DNA of 64,000 nucleotides from Sphaerulina vaccinii (Eukaryota; Ascomycota; Dothideomycetes; Mycosphaerellales; Mycosphaerellaceae), in NCBI GenBank assembly GCA_022570795.1, contig JAKUDP010000028.1, forward strand, positions 744,001 to 808,000, given 5' to 3'. Position 1 is the first letter of the stretch; each line of letters starts with the position of its first letter. The position numbers and the translations under genes are program-made. The notes under the pieces are model-generated. The model was not told the DNA's origin, ran no database searches, and saw only the letters and a list, made by a program, of their open reading frames with translations. Positions 41,689 to 52,649 of this stretch are shown piece after piece.

Positions 41689-43482
41689 TTAATCCGATAT
41701 ATCAATGACCTCGATCTTTTTGCTACGATCGCTCACCATGACCGTGGATGCAGGCCTTTTCTTACGCCCTTGGCCATCGTCAGACGATTCGGCTCGCTTC
41801 TCGAGCTCCCAACGCTTGAACTTAGGCTTCTCGTAAGCTGAAGGTTCGTTCACTTCAGACACGACCTTCTTTCGCTCAACTGCCGCCTTTGAGTGCGCCG
41901 GCTGTATCTTCCAAACATGTCCACGTGGCTGCTCGGGTTCCTGCGAAACCTCCAAAGTATCGTTTGGAATCTTCTCGTGCCTCAAATCCCATCCTGCTCG
42001 TCGACACAGCTCCACGACAACATCGTCGCACTTTCCAAGGAGCTGTATGTCAAACTCGACGTGCCTAATCGGCTCCATGGAGATGTATATGTGCGGTGTC
42101 TTGTGGTCAAGGAAATTGGGCATTTCGGAGACAGGCGCAACTTTGAGCGATGTCCCAATAACAATCACAAGATCCGTGTCCTTCGCATCTTCTTTAGTGA
42201 AGCGATCGAAGAAAGTATCCGGGAGTTGTTCGCCAAAGAACGTGATGTCGGGTTTCATCACACCAGGTTCCGGGATATTGTCATCTTCATTCTCATCATC
42301 ACTGTCGAATCTTCGTCTCTGTGGCTTTAACTTCGGCTTCGGGGCAGCTTTGACTTTGTTGAGCTCTTCAATGCACTTCTTGCATTGTGCCACTCGTTGG
42401 GCACGAATGTCAGGAAAGATCACCTTGCCGTCTACTTGAGCTTTACACTTCCGGCAGGTTGCTGTTGCGAAGCTACCGTGGCATTGTCTGTGCACATTCG
42501 TCTTGTTAGCATTGTACTCTGAATCTCATATCGAAGAGATTTGTCTGGGAACGTACATGACCTTGTCTCTTGAGATCCCGGCCAGATTCTCAAGATCGTC
42601 AATGTTCTGAGTGTAATTTCGCCGCAGCCGACCTTTATCTTGTAGCAGCTTGATGAAGGCATGCGTTGGGGTCACTCCAAGTTTCTGGTCCGGAAGAATG
42701 TCGCCTGCCAAGTCATAGAAGAGAGTCGGGTTACGGTCGAATTCGTGTATGTCGAACACATCTTGTGGTTCACTGTAGCCACGTGCTGCAACCTTGTCGT
42801 AGAATCCCGTCCCTTTGGATCTAAAGTCGGGAATGCCGAGAGAAGTAGAAATGCCAGCACCAGTGATCACAATGATCTTCTGACTTTGCTTGATCAGTTG
42901 AGCCGCATCGTCGACGGTATTGTATTGCGGCAACTTCTTCCTCTTATAGAAGGCGCGTACAACAGCGTGTCCGAGGAGGCGAAGGAAAGTATCATCGTCA
43001 ATGTTCAGACTTGGGTCGATGCCGAAAGCAATCCCAAGAACTCGAGGAGGGTACTCTCTGACTTCTAGAGCCTCCTTGAAGAATTCATCAGGGCCTCTCT
43101 CTTGCAGGCACTTGAGGAGTGCCGCGATCTCCCGCTCATCTATATCCATGCTTCCGTCTGCGGTGATGGTTAGTGATGTTCGCGAACGCGGGAGCAGGTG
43201 TAGTTAGACCTTACCATTGATGTAAGGTTCCAAGTCACAACTATCAAGTATGTCGCCGTAGAGAGACTCATCGTCCTCGTCGTCCGTCCCATCTCCACCT
43301 TCTGCTGCATGTGAGGAGGAAAGTGACTCTTGCGACTCGGGTTGTGCGCTGTTCTTGACCGGCAACTGCCTGTTTGATTCGGCGTTTTTGCTGTGTTGTG
43401 GGTTGGAGGGAGGTACGTGGTCATGCTTCTTTTGACTATCGAGCGCTGTAGCCTTTGCAGACAGAGCAGTCGGCATGGCCAT
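41689..43482 (-). CDS. SIR2: Sir2-family NAD-dependent protein deacetylase (3 exons)
   Basis: Exons (minus) are 43482-43215, 43157-42557 and 42487-41689 (introns 57 and 69 nt), giving 555 aa. An acidic N-terminal arm leads into the sirtuin core. GAGISTSLGIPDFRS (about 189-203) binds NAD, TQNID follows, and the catalytic His is in QCHGSF (about 293). Zinc is held by CRKC (301-304) and CKKC (325-328). KPDITFFGEQLPDTF is the Sir2/Hst1-class signature, distinguishing it from Hst2 or mitochondrial types. A basic, disordered C-tail ends the protein. Probable role: histone deacetylation in silencing. The second ATG at 43476 is an alternative start. Confidence 0.93.
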
Positions 43483-44303
43483 AGTAACCGTTTGGCGGTC
43501 TCATATGTGGCGATATCGGGGTGAAACCACGACTAAGCTGAGACTGAGTTCTGGCACATGAATATGCGCGAAGGAGAATGTTAGAGAGTCTCTCATTCCT
43601 GAACGTGAGTCCGTTGAGCCCAGACAGTTTTCCAAGTAGAACAATATTCGCGTGGTTGTAGACAAGGAAGACGTTCAGAGCCGCGTGGGAATCTGAAACA
43701 GGCACATGAGTTTCATAATTATGTGCATACTTGGCGGTAGTACAGAGTCATCCACTTCTCTGCATGATCTTCACTTCCATGTACTTGTGGTGTGACCTCC
43801 GACGAAGGACGGAGGTATCTTTCAGTCAACATCTACTAACACAGGCGCAATAGTAGTAGAACCGAAAGAACACCCAGACTAGGGTATTGTGCAGCTGATG
43901 TCACTCATATGGTGGAAGCGAAGAATGCCGAGCCACAGATTAGCGATTACTTACGATAAGCCCTGGAACATCAGCGGCAAGACGGAACACGGCCATAGGA
44001 TGCCGCCTCATCGCAACATGTTATTTGTAGACTGACAAGTCCCGCGACTCCGTGAGGTGAGTGGCTGTTGCAGTACATAATAAACTAGTCGTCGTAAGTA
44101 GTGTTACAGCTTCTTCCTTCTGCTGCCCGACTTTGCCGATACAATAGTCATTGCCCTCTCTTCTCTGAGCCACGGTTGCGATCACCTCCGAGTACCACAA
44201 CCACGCTTCCATCATCATCATCGCAGAGTCTAGACCTCGAGTCTTGGATCATATAGACCGCCGCATGTTAGACGATATACCACTTTAGCAGCAGAGATAC
44301 ACA
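43483..44303. other. Divergent promoter region, SIR2 and the 44304 gene
   Basis: About 820 bp. The minus-strand frame 43436-43705 overlaps the SIR2 start and has no domain. No other feature was seen. Confidence 0.4.
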
Positions 44304-45221
44304 ATGGCCATTATCAAGAACCCATTTCGCAAGCAGGACGAGAACGTACGGCCTGCACCTACGCCGCTGGCGAACGAGAAGCCCACAAGTAGCGGCAGCA
44401 CCAAGCAGTTCGATGTCGACTCGAAAGAGCCCGTGGAGTACAAGTTGAGTGGTGGGTTAGGCCAATGCTGTGTGGCTTGATCAATCTTCAAGACACTGAC
44501 AGACGTTGCAGAGATCAACGACTCGGGCGTCTTCATACCACCGTCGCCAACAGAGAAGAAGTCGTTTTGGGGTGGAACAACCGCATCCAGATCAACGACA
44601 TCTTCGTCGCTACATAAATGCGCCTTCAACGAGAACGAGCAGTTCAACATTTCTCGGGAATCATTCGACTCGTACCGAAGGTCATTCGTGCGTGAATCAG
44701 CGACTGTACCGGGTCGATCGCAGCTAACAAATGCCCAGGATATATCGGCAAGGTCACCCATTGTTCAGGCGGAAAGCAGACCACGCGCATCACTTGACAG
44801 CAGGACCTTTCTACCACCACCGCGCATGTCCAACTCGTTCAACCGACCATTGCAAGTTCCGCAAACGCAAGAGGAGGACAAATTTGAGGATGTGAACATT
44901 GACGACCCGAAACCGCAACCTCAAAAGAAGCGCGGCATCTTTGCTCGCATGGTAGACGGCGTGGGCGATCACTCCAACAGACCGAGTAGCAGCTCCGAGA
45001 ACGCTCCCAAAAGCGGCGCCTGGCATACTCTTACAAGTAGGAAACGTGGAGATAGTGGACGCGGCGCGGAACTTGGAGCCATGCCGAAAGCGACAGAGGT
45101 TCCTCGACGAGAACAGACGCCCAAGCCAGAAAAGCAAACGCCCACGCAACAAGAGCCGGAGCATAGTGAAGCGCCCATGGTAGCGAACACCCAAGTACCA
45201 GAGATCAAGGTAGACTCTTGA
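44304..45221 (+). CDS. Hypothetical disordered protein (2 exons)
   Basis: Exons 44304-44451 and 44512-45221 (60-nt intron, GTGGGT donor, CACTGAC branch) give 285 aa. The protein starts MAIIKNPFRKQDENVRP. It has a short motif-like stretch (EINDSGVFIPPSPTEKKSFW), Ser/Arg-rich repeats around NISRESFDSYRRSF and DISARSPI that look like phosphorylation sites, and a second block KKRGIFARMVDGVGDHSNRPSS. No folded domain or membrane segment was recognised. Its function is unknown. The spaced conserved-looking patches suggest a scaffold or phospho-regulated protein. Confidence 0.75.
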
Positions 45222-45691
45222 ATTGCAAGTTTTTGGAAGCGCGAGTTGACTTTGAGACGATTTGATTACTGCTAGACGCAGTGGTTTTGGGGTTTAGAGG
45301 AGTTAGGATACAAGCCATACAGCATCTGGAGCTGGGCCGGAGCCGCATGATCGGAATGACATTACAGCAGCATGAATACGAAGACTAGCAAGGAAGAGAC
45401 AGCTGAGGTCGATTTGAACATAGTTATTCGAGTGTACGAAGTAATGAAGAAGCATTGACGAAGTGACTTGTCGTTGCCATTGCACTTGTCTGTATGTCCT
45501 GTTCTGTTGCCCCACCTACACGAGATCGACGCGAGCGAACACGTCTTCCAGTCTTCCATCATCGACAACAAAACATAACATCAGACACGCACGTGCATTG
45601 GATTGTGCCGGCATGATATACAGCGAGCATCAACTTGGATACGACAGAACATAAGCCATTGGGCACTCAATAGCACATAAGACGACACAAC
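45222..45691. other. Intergenic between 44304 gene and E2 gene
   Basis: About 470 bp of 3' UTR and promoter. No coding or RNA feature was recognised. Confidence 0.4.
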
Positions 45692-47212
45692 ATGAACTCC
45701 AAGACCATGCGCCGGCTGGCTGCAGACCACGCAGAATTACACACCTCGCTGCCAGTCAATTACCTCTTCGCGCCCACTGCAGCACACTCTGACGATCTCA
45801 CCCGTGTCGATGTCCTGCTCGCTGGGCCGACTCACACTCCATTCGCGAAAGGCGTATGGAAGCTGCATCTCACCATACCGACCAACTACCCGCAGTCGCC
45901 TCCAAACGCAATCCTAGGCACGAGGATATTTCACCCAAACGTCTCGGAGAATGGCCAAATATGCGTAGAGACAATCAAGCGCGATTGGGATAGCAAGCTC
46001 ACACTACGGGATGTGCTGGTCACTATATCGTGTCTCTTGATCCAGCCAAATCCTGATAGCGCACTGAATGCTGACGCTGGCGCTCTGATCCAGCGAGACT
46101 ATGGACTGTTCGCGAAGAGAGCTGAGCTTATGACAAGATTACACGCATCTGTCCCGTCCTCATTAGCAGCAGCTGTGGAGGAAGCGCAGAATCGAGGACA
46201 AGAGGCGGCAGCTGGGAGTGATGCAGAAAGCGAAGTGAATGATTCGATGGTGCGCCCAGAGCTCCCTGCAAGACGACGGAGGACAATAGCCAGAGTTCGA
46301 GGCGTGAGGAGACCTGATACGTCCCCCGGAGATGCACCTGGTAGGAGAGCACGGCGGCCCCCGCCAGCGACTCCTGCAACAGCATCATCAGCCAGCCAAC
46401 CATTTGTGCATCAAGTAGGCGGGGACGACGTATTTGGCACTCCCAGAGCTGCAACTAGGCATAGACCGGATCAAGACAATGTTACCGATGATGTCGACTC
46501 CGAGATGTTGGATGCAGACCAAGAGAACGATACAGCTCGCCCGGCCACGAAGCCTTCACCTGCAGCGACAACTAGAACACCTCGGCGTCCGCACGGAATT
46601 GCAGTACCCTTGGGCGAATTGACGATACCCGAACAAGACGAGGGCGACACAACTCAAGATACGGATGAAGAAGTTGACGAAGACATGGAGCTCGAATACC
46701 CACCTAGTCCGCGCAAGAGTCCTTCCAAAAGTCCTAACAAACCACTATCCAGGCCAGCACCGAGGTATCAAGCTGAGAGTAGCCGCGATGCTGTTGCTGC
46801 TGCTTCACTCTTTGGAACCAGGGGAAAAGCACCGATCGTCACGCCGACAAACTCCAGCGAGAACCCACTATCCAACACTCTGACACTGTCACCTCCGAAA
46901 AGAGCGAATGATCGTGGTGGAAGAGGTATATTTGCAATATCCAAGCGTCTGACACCAGAACAACAACTGGAGTCGAGCTTCATGGACGTGGAGAATAGCT
47001 TCTTCAATCCTCAAGCATGTGGTACCCCTCCTCGTCCGAAGGGTATACTGAAGAATAAAAGTCCAAATGCCTCGGAAGTTCGTGCACAGGAGGCTCAGAG
47101 ACGGAAAGAACTCAATTCTAAGTTATGGGAAGCTTGTGGAAAGGATATTAGAAGGTGGAATCGTGGTGACTTCACCGGGGATATTCTTGAGAAGAAAGCT
47201 GCGAGATGGTAG
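45692..47212 (+). CDS. Ubiquitin-conjugating enzyme E2, UBE2S-like, with long C-terminal tail
   Basis: Intronless, 506 aa. Residues 1-155 are a complete UBC fold: the HPN motif at 81-83, active-site Cys91 in GQICVETIKRDW and the LLIQPNPDSALN helix segment. The KRDW and NPDSALNADAG features resemble UBE2S, the E2 that elongates K11 chains with the anaphase-promoting complex. UBE2S is about 220 aa; here a disordered tail of about 350 residues follows, rich in Arg/Pro, then acidic (TQDTDEEVDEDMELE), then Lys/Ser/Pro. It ends in an ordered-looking KLWEACGKDIRRWNRGDF helix. Substrate and E3 partner are inference. Confidence 0.85.
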   Translation: MNSKTMRRLAADHAELHTSLPVNYLFAPTAAHSDDLTRVDVLLAGPTHTPFAKGVWKLHLTIPTNYPQSPPNAILGTRIFHPNVSENGQICVETIKRDWDSKLTLRDVLVTISCLLIQPNPDSALNADAGALIQRDYGLFAKRAELMTRLHASVPSSLAAAVEEAQNRGQEAAAGSDAESEVNDSMVRPELPARRRRTIARVRGVRRPDTSPGDAPGRRARRPPPATPATASSASQPFVHQVGGDDVFGTPRAATRHRPDQDNVTDDVDSEMLDADQENDTARPATKPSPAATTRTPRRPHGIAVPLGELTIPEQDEGDTTQDTDEEVDEDMELEYPPSPRKSPSKSPNKPLSRPAPRYQAESSRDAVAAASLFGTRGKAPIVTPTNSSENPLSNTLTLSPPKRANDRGGRGIFAISKRLTPEQQLESSFMDVENSFFNPQACGTPPRPKGILKNKSPNASEVRAQEAQRRKELNSKLWEACGKDIRRWNRGDFTGDILEKKAARW

Positions 47213-47477
47213 ATGGCTGAAACGAGTCTTGTTGACATTGGCTGTCATGCTTGTCGTGGAAGCTATAGCTGCTCTACATCTGGATGGCATTGGCGAGTGC
47301 TTGACGCTGCGGGTTGGATATCGCAACAGACCTAAGGTATTTCAGACCTTGGAATATCTCTCTCCTGAGTTGATTATGCTACATTAGCTTGACAAGTAGC
47401 ATATTGAAACATGTCGAAGAGGGTATATTCTTCCAAGAGCAAAGCCGAAGTATCATTCATCTTGCTACTGACATCTT

Positions 47478-49295
47478 CTACCACCCACCTCCTGCCGCAG
47501 CAGCCAAGGCATTCACGCGATCAACATCTGCTCCAGGCTTATCCTTCCCAACATCACTTTCCACTACTCTATACGTCGTCGTCAATAGTGTCTCGAGTCC
47601 CACACCAGTTATCGCTGCCCAATGATTGAGAATGTCGTGAACGTGACGACGGTTTATCCCATCAATCACATCGTCATCGTCAGTGCCAGACATGACAGAA
47701 TTTCGTGCAGGTGAATGTTCTTGGCCATCGTCAGACTCGCTTGCACTTGTACCACCACTCCAATACGCCTCATCGACCTTCGCTAGCCAGTCTCGTTGAG
47801 CGGGAATCATCTCTTGCGAACCACCGTTCTCGATGCCTGTGCCACTGCCACCGATTTGGCGGAGAGTGGCTACATCTCCCACTTTGATTTGGCCTCCGCC
47901 ATTGGTACATCCACCAGGACATGCCATGACTTCCACATACGCGTAGTTTTGCGAATCGTCTCCGGCTTTGGTAGCGCCTCCTGGGCGTCTGGTGCCTCCT
48001 ACTTTGCGGCCAGCAGATGATGCGCCAGGCATTCGACTTGCTTTGGCAGGTTTTAGTTTGCGGACCAGATTCTGAATATTGCGGAAACCATAGTAACGTG
48101 CTGCTTTGAAGACTGCAGTTCCGTCGGCACCCACAACGCTGTACTCGGAGACGTCCTGATTTCGCCCTCGTTGCACCTCGATCTGTGAGCCAATATGCCT
48201 GCTTTGCTGAGTCTTCAGCACATGCCAAAGATAACCACCAGAAGTCCCGACAGCTGTGACATCGTCTCTTTTCCTCTTCTGCCCTCTGGACCGTCCAAAC
48301 AGGAATTCGTTTATCCTAGGCTCCGGGAAGGTAGCTAGATCCGCTACTGGGTGCTTTGGTAGACCAGGGAAACTGATATCTCGACTCTCAGCAAGCATGA
48401 GTAGTTCTCGCGCGGTGATGACACAGTCTACATCGCGCACTGCATCACCTTCCTGGCCATGCCATGTGTGGGACGTAAGCTCGCTCCGAGAAGCCTCGAG
48501 CTTCTTATCGAAGCATGGCATAATCGCCAAGTGCCACACATTTTTAGGATCTATGCCGTATTTCTTTGCGAGGATCGACTTCACCAGAACACCAGTCAAC
48601 GCCTGTGGCGATTTGAGCTTACTAAGATGTGGCAGAATGTGCGGATGTGTTTTCTCGGCGTAGCAGATCCAACCTGGGCAAGCAGATGTGATGACAGGTT
48701 TCTTCTGATCATTCTGTAGTTGATCAACCTCATCCGCAGCCGCGACCAGACTCGCCTCTCGCATGGCGTTTGTGTCCAGCACCCAGGCAAAGCCAGAGTT
48801 ATGCTTCCCAGCGCTCTTCACACCCAAGGGGCCACTCAACAGTTGGCTGATCATATATCCTGCATCTCGTTCCGAAACGTTATAGGTCGCAGCCAAACTC
48901 GCTCTTGCCTGCGGACTGACACTTGCCACAAAGATCTTGCCATTACCACAGCAGCTGCCTGATTCCTCATTTGTACACGAGTCACTAGACTCACTTCCTG
49001 GCACTTTCATCTCATGATATTTATCCAGCGTATCGAGAACTTCGGCATGGCTTTGTAATGACACCAGAATCGCCTCTGCACTTGTAACACAGCCCGAGCA
49101 GGCCAGACAGTCTGTCAGGGAGATCTGTGCAGGTGGCGCGATCGTGCCTGAGTTGACCTTTTCCTCGGTAGTAACTTCGTATGGGTTATCGTCTGTCAGT
49201 GGCTGCTGTTTGGGAAGAGTCTCCACGGGCTTGATGCAGGCGACTCCCGGGTTGATGAAGTCGTTCAGGTCGTCGGCGGAAAGAATGGCTGACAT
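47478..49295 (-). CDS. NAR1: Cytosolic iron-sulfur assembly factor Nar1
   Basis: Intronless, 605 aa from the ATG at 49295; a further in-frame ATG at 49373 lies in the leader and is not the family start. Nar1 is an iron-only-hydrogenase-like protein. Residues 1-20 carry MSAILSADDLNDFINPGVAC. A first cluster site is LTDCLACSGC (about 60-70). H-cluster-type cysteines lie in TSACPGW, IMPCFDKKLE and MACPGGCTNGGGQ. It bridges early and late CIA machinery, passing Fe-S clusters to the Cia1-Cia2-Met18 targeting complex. Fungal-specific inserts (about 400-470, 530-570) are low complexity. It shares a 307-bp divergent promoter with RPB12. Confidence 0.95.
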   Translation of the reverse strand: MSAILSADDLNDFINPGVACIKPVETLPKQQPLTDDNPYEVTTEEKVNSGTIAPPAQISLTDCLACSGCVTSAEAILVSLQSHAEVLDTLDKYHEMKVPGSESSDSCTNEESGSCCGNGKIFVASVSPQARASLAATYNVSERDAGYMISQLLSGPLGVKSAGKHNSGFAWVLDTNAMREASLVAAADEVDQLQNDQKKPVITSACPGWICYAEKTHPHILPHLSKLKSPQALTGVLVKSILAKKYGIDPKNVWHLAIMPCFDKKLEASRSELTSHTWHGQEGDAVRDVDCVITARELLMLAESRDISFPGLPKHPVADLATFPEPRINEFLFGRSRGQKRKRDDVTAVGTSGGYLWHVLKTQQSRHIGSQIEVQRGRNQDVSEYSVVGADGTAVFKAARYYGFRNIQNLVRKLKPAKASRMPGASSAGRKVGGTRRPGGATKAGDDSQNYAYVEVMACPGGCTNGGGQIKVGDVATLRQIGGSGTGIENGGSQEMIPAQRDWLAKVDEAYWSGGTSASESDDGQEHSPARNSVMSGTDDDDVIDGINRRHVHDILNHWAAITGVGLETLLTTTYRVVESDVGKDKPGADVDRVNALAAAAGGGW

Positions 49296-49602
49296 ATTCG
49301 GCCTCTGCTGGGACACATGTGTGTCTGTGATGTGAGATTGGGTGCGTGGTGGCAATATATATCGAGTGTTCACTGAAGAGTCAGAACAGTGAACCTCTGG
49401 AACAGTAGAAGTGACCCAATCGTGGCCGTGCTAATGACAAAGCGAGTTGCGATATCGGAGATGTCTCTTTTTCGGCTCACTCACTTTGCAGATCCTCGCA
49501 TGCGCGCTAGTGACTAGCTCTTCTTTACTTCCTCTCCACTCTTCACAACGACAACCACAACAACCACCACTCCGACCACGAACTCGAACTCGAACAACCA
49601 TC
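49296..49602. promoter_or_regulatory. Bidirectional promoter NAR1/RPB12
   Basis: The start codons are 307 bp apart and point away from each other, so both 5' leaders and core promoters must lie here. The RPB12 side is rich in CAAC and pyrimidines, like a fungal leader. No specific factor site is claimed. Confidence 0.5.
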
Positions 49603-49878
49603 ATGTCGCGCGAACAATACACCCCACCAGCCCTCAGCGGCCAACAAAACACCACCAACCCAGGCGCCAACACCTCTCAAGGCGGCTTCAACATCACAGG
49701 CGGCAGCACCTTCGAAGATACCTCGAAACCAGTCAACTACCTCTGCGGCGATTGCGACACGAAAGTCGTGCTGAAGAAGGGCGATCCTATCCGGTGCAAG
49801 GAGTGTGGATACCGAGTTCTGTACAAGGAGCGCACGAATAGGTATGCGCGTATACTAAAGGACCGAGGATGGAAATAA
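49603..49878 (+). CDS. RPB12: RNA polymerase I/II/III shared subunit Rpb12 (RPABC4)
   Basis: Intronless, 91 aa from the ATG at 49603. The frame extends upstream to 49447, but the leader translation is pyrimidine-derived and the family begins near here. The C-terminal half holds the single zinc ribbon, CGDCDTKVVLKKGDPIRCKECGYRVLYK, then the invariant ERTNR end. The N-terminal 45 residues are Gly/Asn/Thr-rich, longer than in yeast (70 aa) and typical of filamentous fungi. It is a structural subunit of all three nuclear RNA polymerases. Confidence 0.95.
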   Translation: MSREQYTPPALSGQQNTTNPGANTSQGGFNITGGSTFEDTSKPVNYLCGDCDTKVVLKKGDPIRCKECGYRVLYKERTNRYARILKDRGWK

Positions 49879-50583
49879 ATACTGATATGCTGTGTGATAG
49901 GATGATTCAGTTTGAGGCGCGATAAGTTATGGCTCCTTGCGAACGAGATCTCGATGAGATGGTGGAGCTTAGGCGTGGAACGTAGGCGTGGAGGAGCACA
50001 GGACACTCCTCATGCTGCGCCAGAGTTGCAGAAAAGCTGCAGACGGGCGCGCTCGTAGTCACTTCCACTGAGATGGCGGTGAAGGCGTGAGCAGTTGCCG
50101 CTGGTGGCATAAAGCGTCACGTCGCTCAGATCAAGAGTCTGGAGTCGTGGGCGCGAAGACGGACACGGCACTCGTGCAACTGGTTGAGCGAGTGAAAACT
50201 CTTGGTGAGCATGCTATTATGACTCGACGAAAATGGTACTGCCAAAGATCACGATGGCACGAACGGCGAATGAATGCATTTATGGTCTGATATTCAGAGA
50301 GCGACATTCTGCCAGTGCTAATTGCAGGCTTTCCGAGCAGCCCTTCTCTGGTTCATCCTGCGCTCGCAAACCGCTTGAATACCGACCTAAATGCAACAAT
50401 AGCCCTTTGGCGTGCGACCTGCGCTGTCGTCCGAACAGTGTCTTCCGTCTTCACCATATGCCTTCTATGGTAATGCAATGCGCTTCTTGGCCGTCTAACA
50501 GTTGTCACATATGCCGCCTGAATGAATCTACTGCCGTGGTTTGCCTCGTTTTGTATCTTCGTGACCAGCGAATCCTGCCGCGC
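49879..50583. other. Convergent intergenic region, RPB12 and CBK1
   Basis: About 700 bp, longer than most convergent spacers here. The frames in it (for example 50233-50868 plus) are antisense to CBK1 or lack domains. Confidence 0.4.
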
Positions 50584-52649
50584 TCAGCTTCCCTTGAAAG
50601 CATCAAAGCGCTTGTAAGTGTATCCGATGAATGGCAGCGACAGCGTCGAATCGTCTCCGCCCATGGCAGCTGTCTGTGCATGGAGCTGTGCAGTGTTGTC
50701 CACTTGAGGAATCTCGTCGATCGGGAAGTACTGAGTATCAATGTTGCTCTGCAACTTCGGCTCAAATGGTGCTCGGATCTTGCGCAGACCGTCCCAGTTA
50801 ACGCCATGGAAGAAAGGGTGTGCCTTGAGCTCCTGTGCACCGTGGACACGGCCCAGCCGATTTTGTGAGTCACAGATCAGACTGCGGATGAAGTGCTCCG
50901 CTTCAGGTCCCAGCTGCTGGTCTGGTGGGAACTGCAAATGGCGTGGCCAATCCACAATCTTGCGATACGTGTCGTGAGGCTCCTCTGCGCAGAATGGCGG
51001 CCAGCCGACCAAGCACTCGAACATGATCGTGCCGACACTCCACCAATCGCATCCAAAGTCGTAGCCCTTTCCGCTAAAGATCTCTGGTGCAATGTAGTCT
51101 GGTGTTCCCACTGTGGAGTAAGCCAATTGCCTCCGCGACTTTCTCCAGGTATTGATCTGATTGCGGTTCGATACTGTGAGCTGGATCTGGTCGATCGAGA
51201 CACTGTTGCGATTTTGAGCCAATGATTTTGACTTGGTTTGTGACATCAGCTGCTGGTAGTAGGAAGCTGAATGTTCCTTCGAGAATCCAGTCGACAGTCC
51301 GAAGTCGGTGAGCTTGATATGTCCACCACGATCAAGAAGGATGTTGTCAGGCTTGATATCACGATGTATGAACCCGAGCTTGTGCACAGCCTCGATAGCC
51401 AGTGCAATCTCGGCCATGTAGAATCGAGTGATGTCTTCGGAGAAGATCTCGTACTTGATCAGCATGGTCATCAAGTCTCCTCCCGGCAAGAACTCCATCA
51501 ACATGTACAGGAACGTCTTGTCCTGGAATGATGTGTGCAGCTTTACGAGCCATGGACTGTCTGCGTTTGCCAGGATATCACGCTCGGCGCGGACGTGAGC
51601 GAGTTGATCTTTCTTGTGCTATGACACAGATCAGTCCTCCTGTGGTTACATCTATGAGCACGAAAAGAGAGCAAACATACCATTTCCTGCTTGATGAGAG
51701 ACTTGAGTGCATACACCTTGCCATCGTGCTTTCGCTGGACCAGTCTTACTTCACCGAAAGCTCCTTTACCAATGATCTTCAGCGTGTTATAGTTTTGCGG
51801 CTTTTCACTAGTACGCAGGAATCTCAGGAAGTTGGCTTCAGATTTACGCATCGAGTTCTTCTCCCTCTCTTTACGATTGTCCGAAAGATCCTTGTTATTC
51901 AGGATAAGTTCGAGGTCCTTGGATCTGGAGTATCGTTAGCAATGAATTGGAACTCATGATCGTGCATAGGCAACGCACCTCTCATTACGAGCTCGTGCTC
52001 GCTCGACATTCTCCTTGAAGAACTCCTGCGTGAGCAGCTTCTGAACCTTGACTCGTTCAGTAATAGCCGCAGAGTACTTGTCGGCATTCTTCGTAGGCGG
52101 TTCATCGTCGTAGATGCTCGCCTGCTGCGGCATAGCTGGCATTGGTGCGCTAAGATAGCTGTTCTGGTAGCCACGGGGATCGCCTGCGGTTCGTGGTCGT
52201 GAAGGGTTGGCTGGAGATGGCTGTCTACCGTATGGGCTTGCTGAACGAGGCGTGTTACCTCCTCCAAGGTGCTGGTGCTGAAACTGGTGGACGAGCCCAT
52301 TTGTAGCGTCATTGAAGCCTCCACCGGGCGAGCGGTACCCTGCTCCAGGTGAAACACCGCCAGGATACTGTTGATACGCCGCATTTGGGTTGTTGTTGTA
52401 GAAGTAGCCCTGACTGTTTATGCCACTACTCTGCTGTGTGCCCCAAACCTCTTGCTGCCCTGCTGCATTGGGAAATGGCTGTGGAAACGTGGATGGCGTA
52501 GTGGGGAAGGCACGACCTTGCTCGGCGGCGAAGTTGGGTGGGTTGGTGAAGCCAAAGTTCAGTTGCAGACGATTTGGATTGCGGCTGTCACCCTGTTGCT
52601 GCTGCTGCTGTCCTTGCTGCTGCTGCTGCTGCTGCTGGTTGTATGACAT
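50584..52649 (-). CDS. CBK1: NDR-family Ser/Thr kinase Cbk1/COT-1 (3 exons)
   Basis: Exons (minus) are 52649-51979, 51924-51681 and 51618-50584 (introns 54 and 62 nt), giving 649 aa. The N-terminus has two poly-Gln runs (8 and 6) and a Gly/Pro/Asn/Gln-rich arm. The Mob-binding basic region (ITERVKVQKLLTQEFFKENVERARARNE) follows. The kinase domain has GKGAFGEVRLV, YALKSL, HRDIKPDN, DFG, the long NDR insert and YSTVGTPDYIAPE. It ends in the hydrophobic motif FIGYTYKRFDAF. In fungi this kinase, with Mob2, controls polarised hyphal growth and cell separation in the RAM/MOR pathway. Confidence 0.95.
52592..52640. repeat. CAG/CTG microsatellite coding poly-Gln in CBK1
   Basis: Two near-pure CTG runs on the plus strand, separated by a CCT triplet-sized break, read as Gln runs in the kinase N-terminus on the minus strand. 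Pure triplet runs of this kind change length easily. Confidence 0.85.

Noticed and set aside
49296..49373. Upstream in-frame ATG extending NAR1 by 26 residues
   Set aside because: Family proteins start at MSAILSADDLNDF; the extra segment looks like translated leader.
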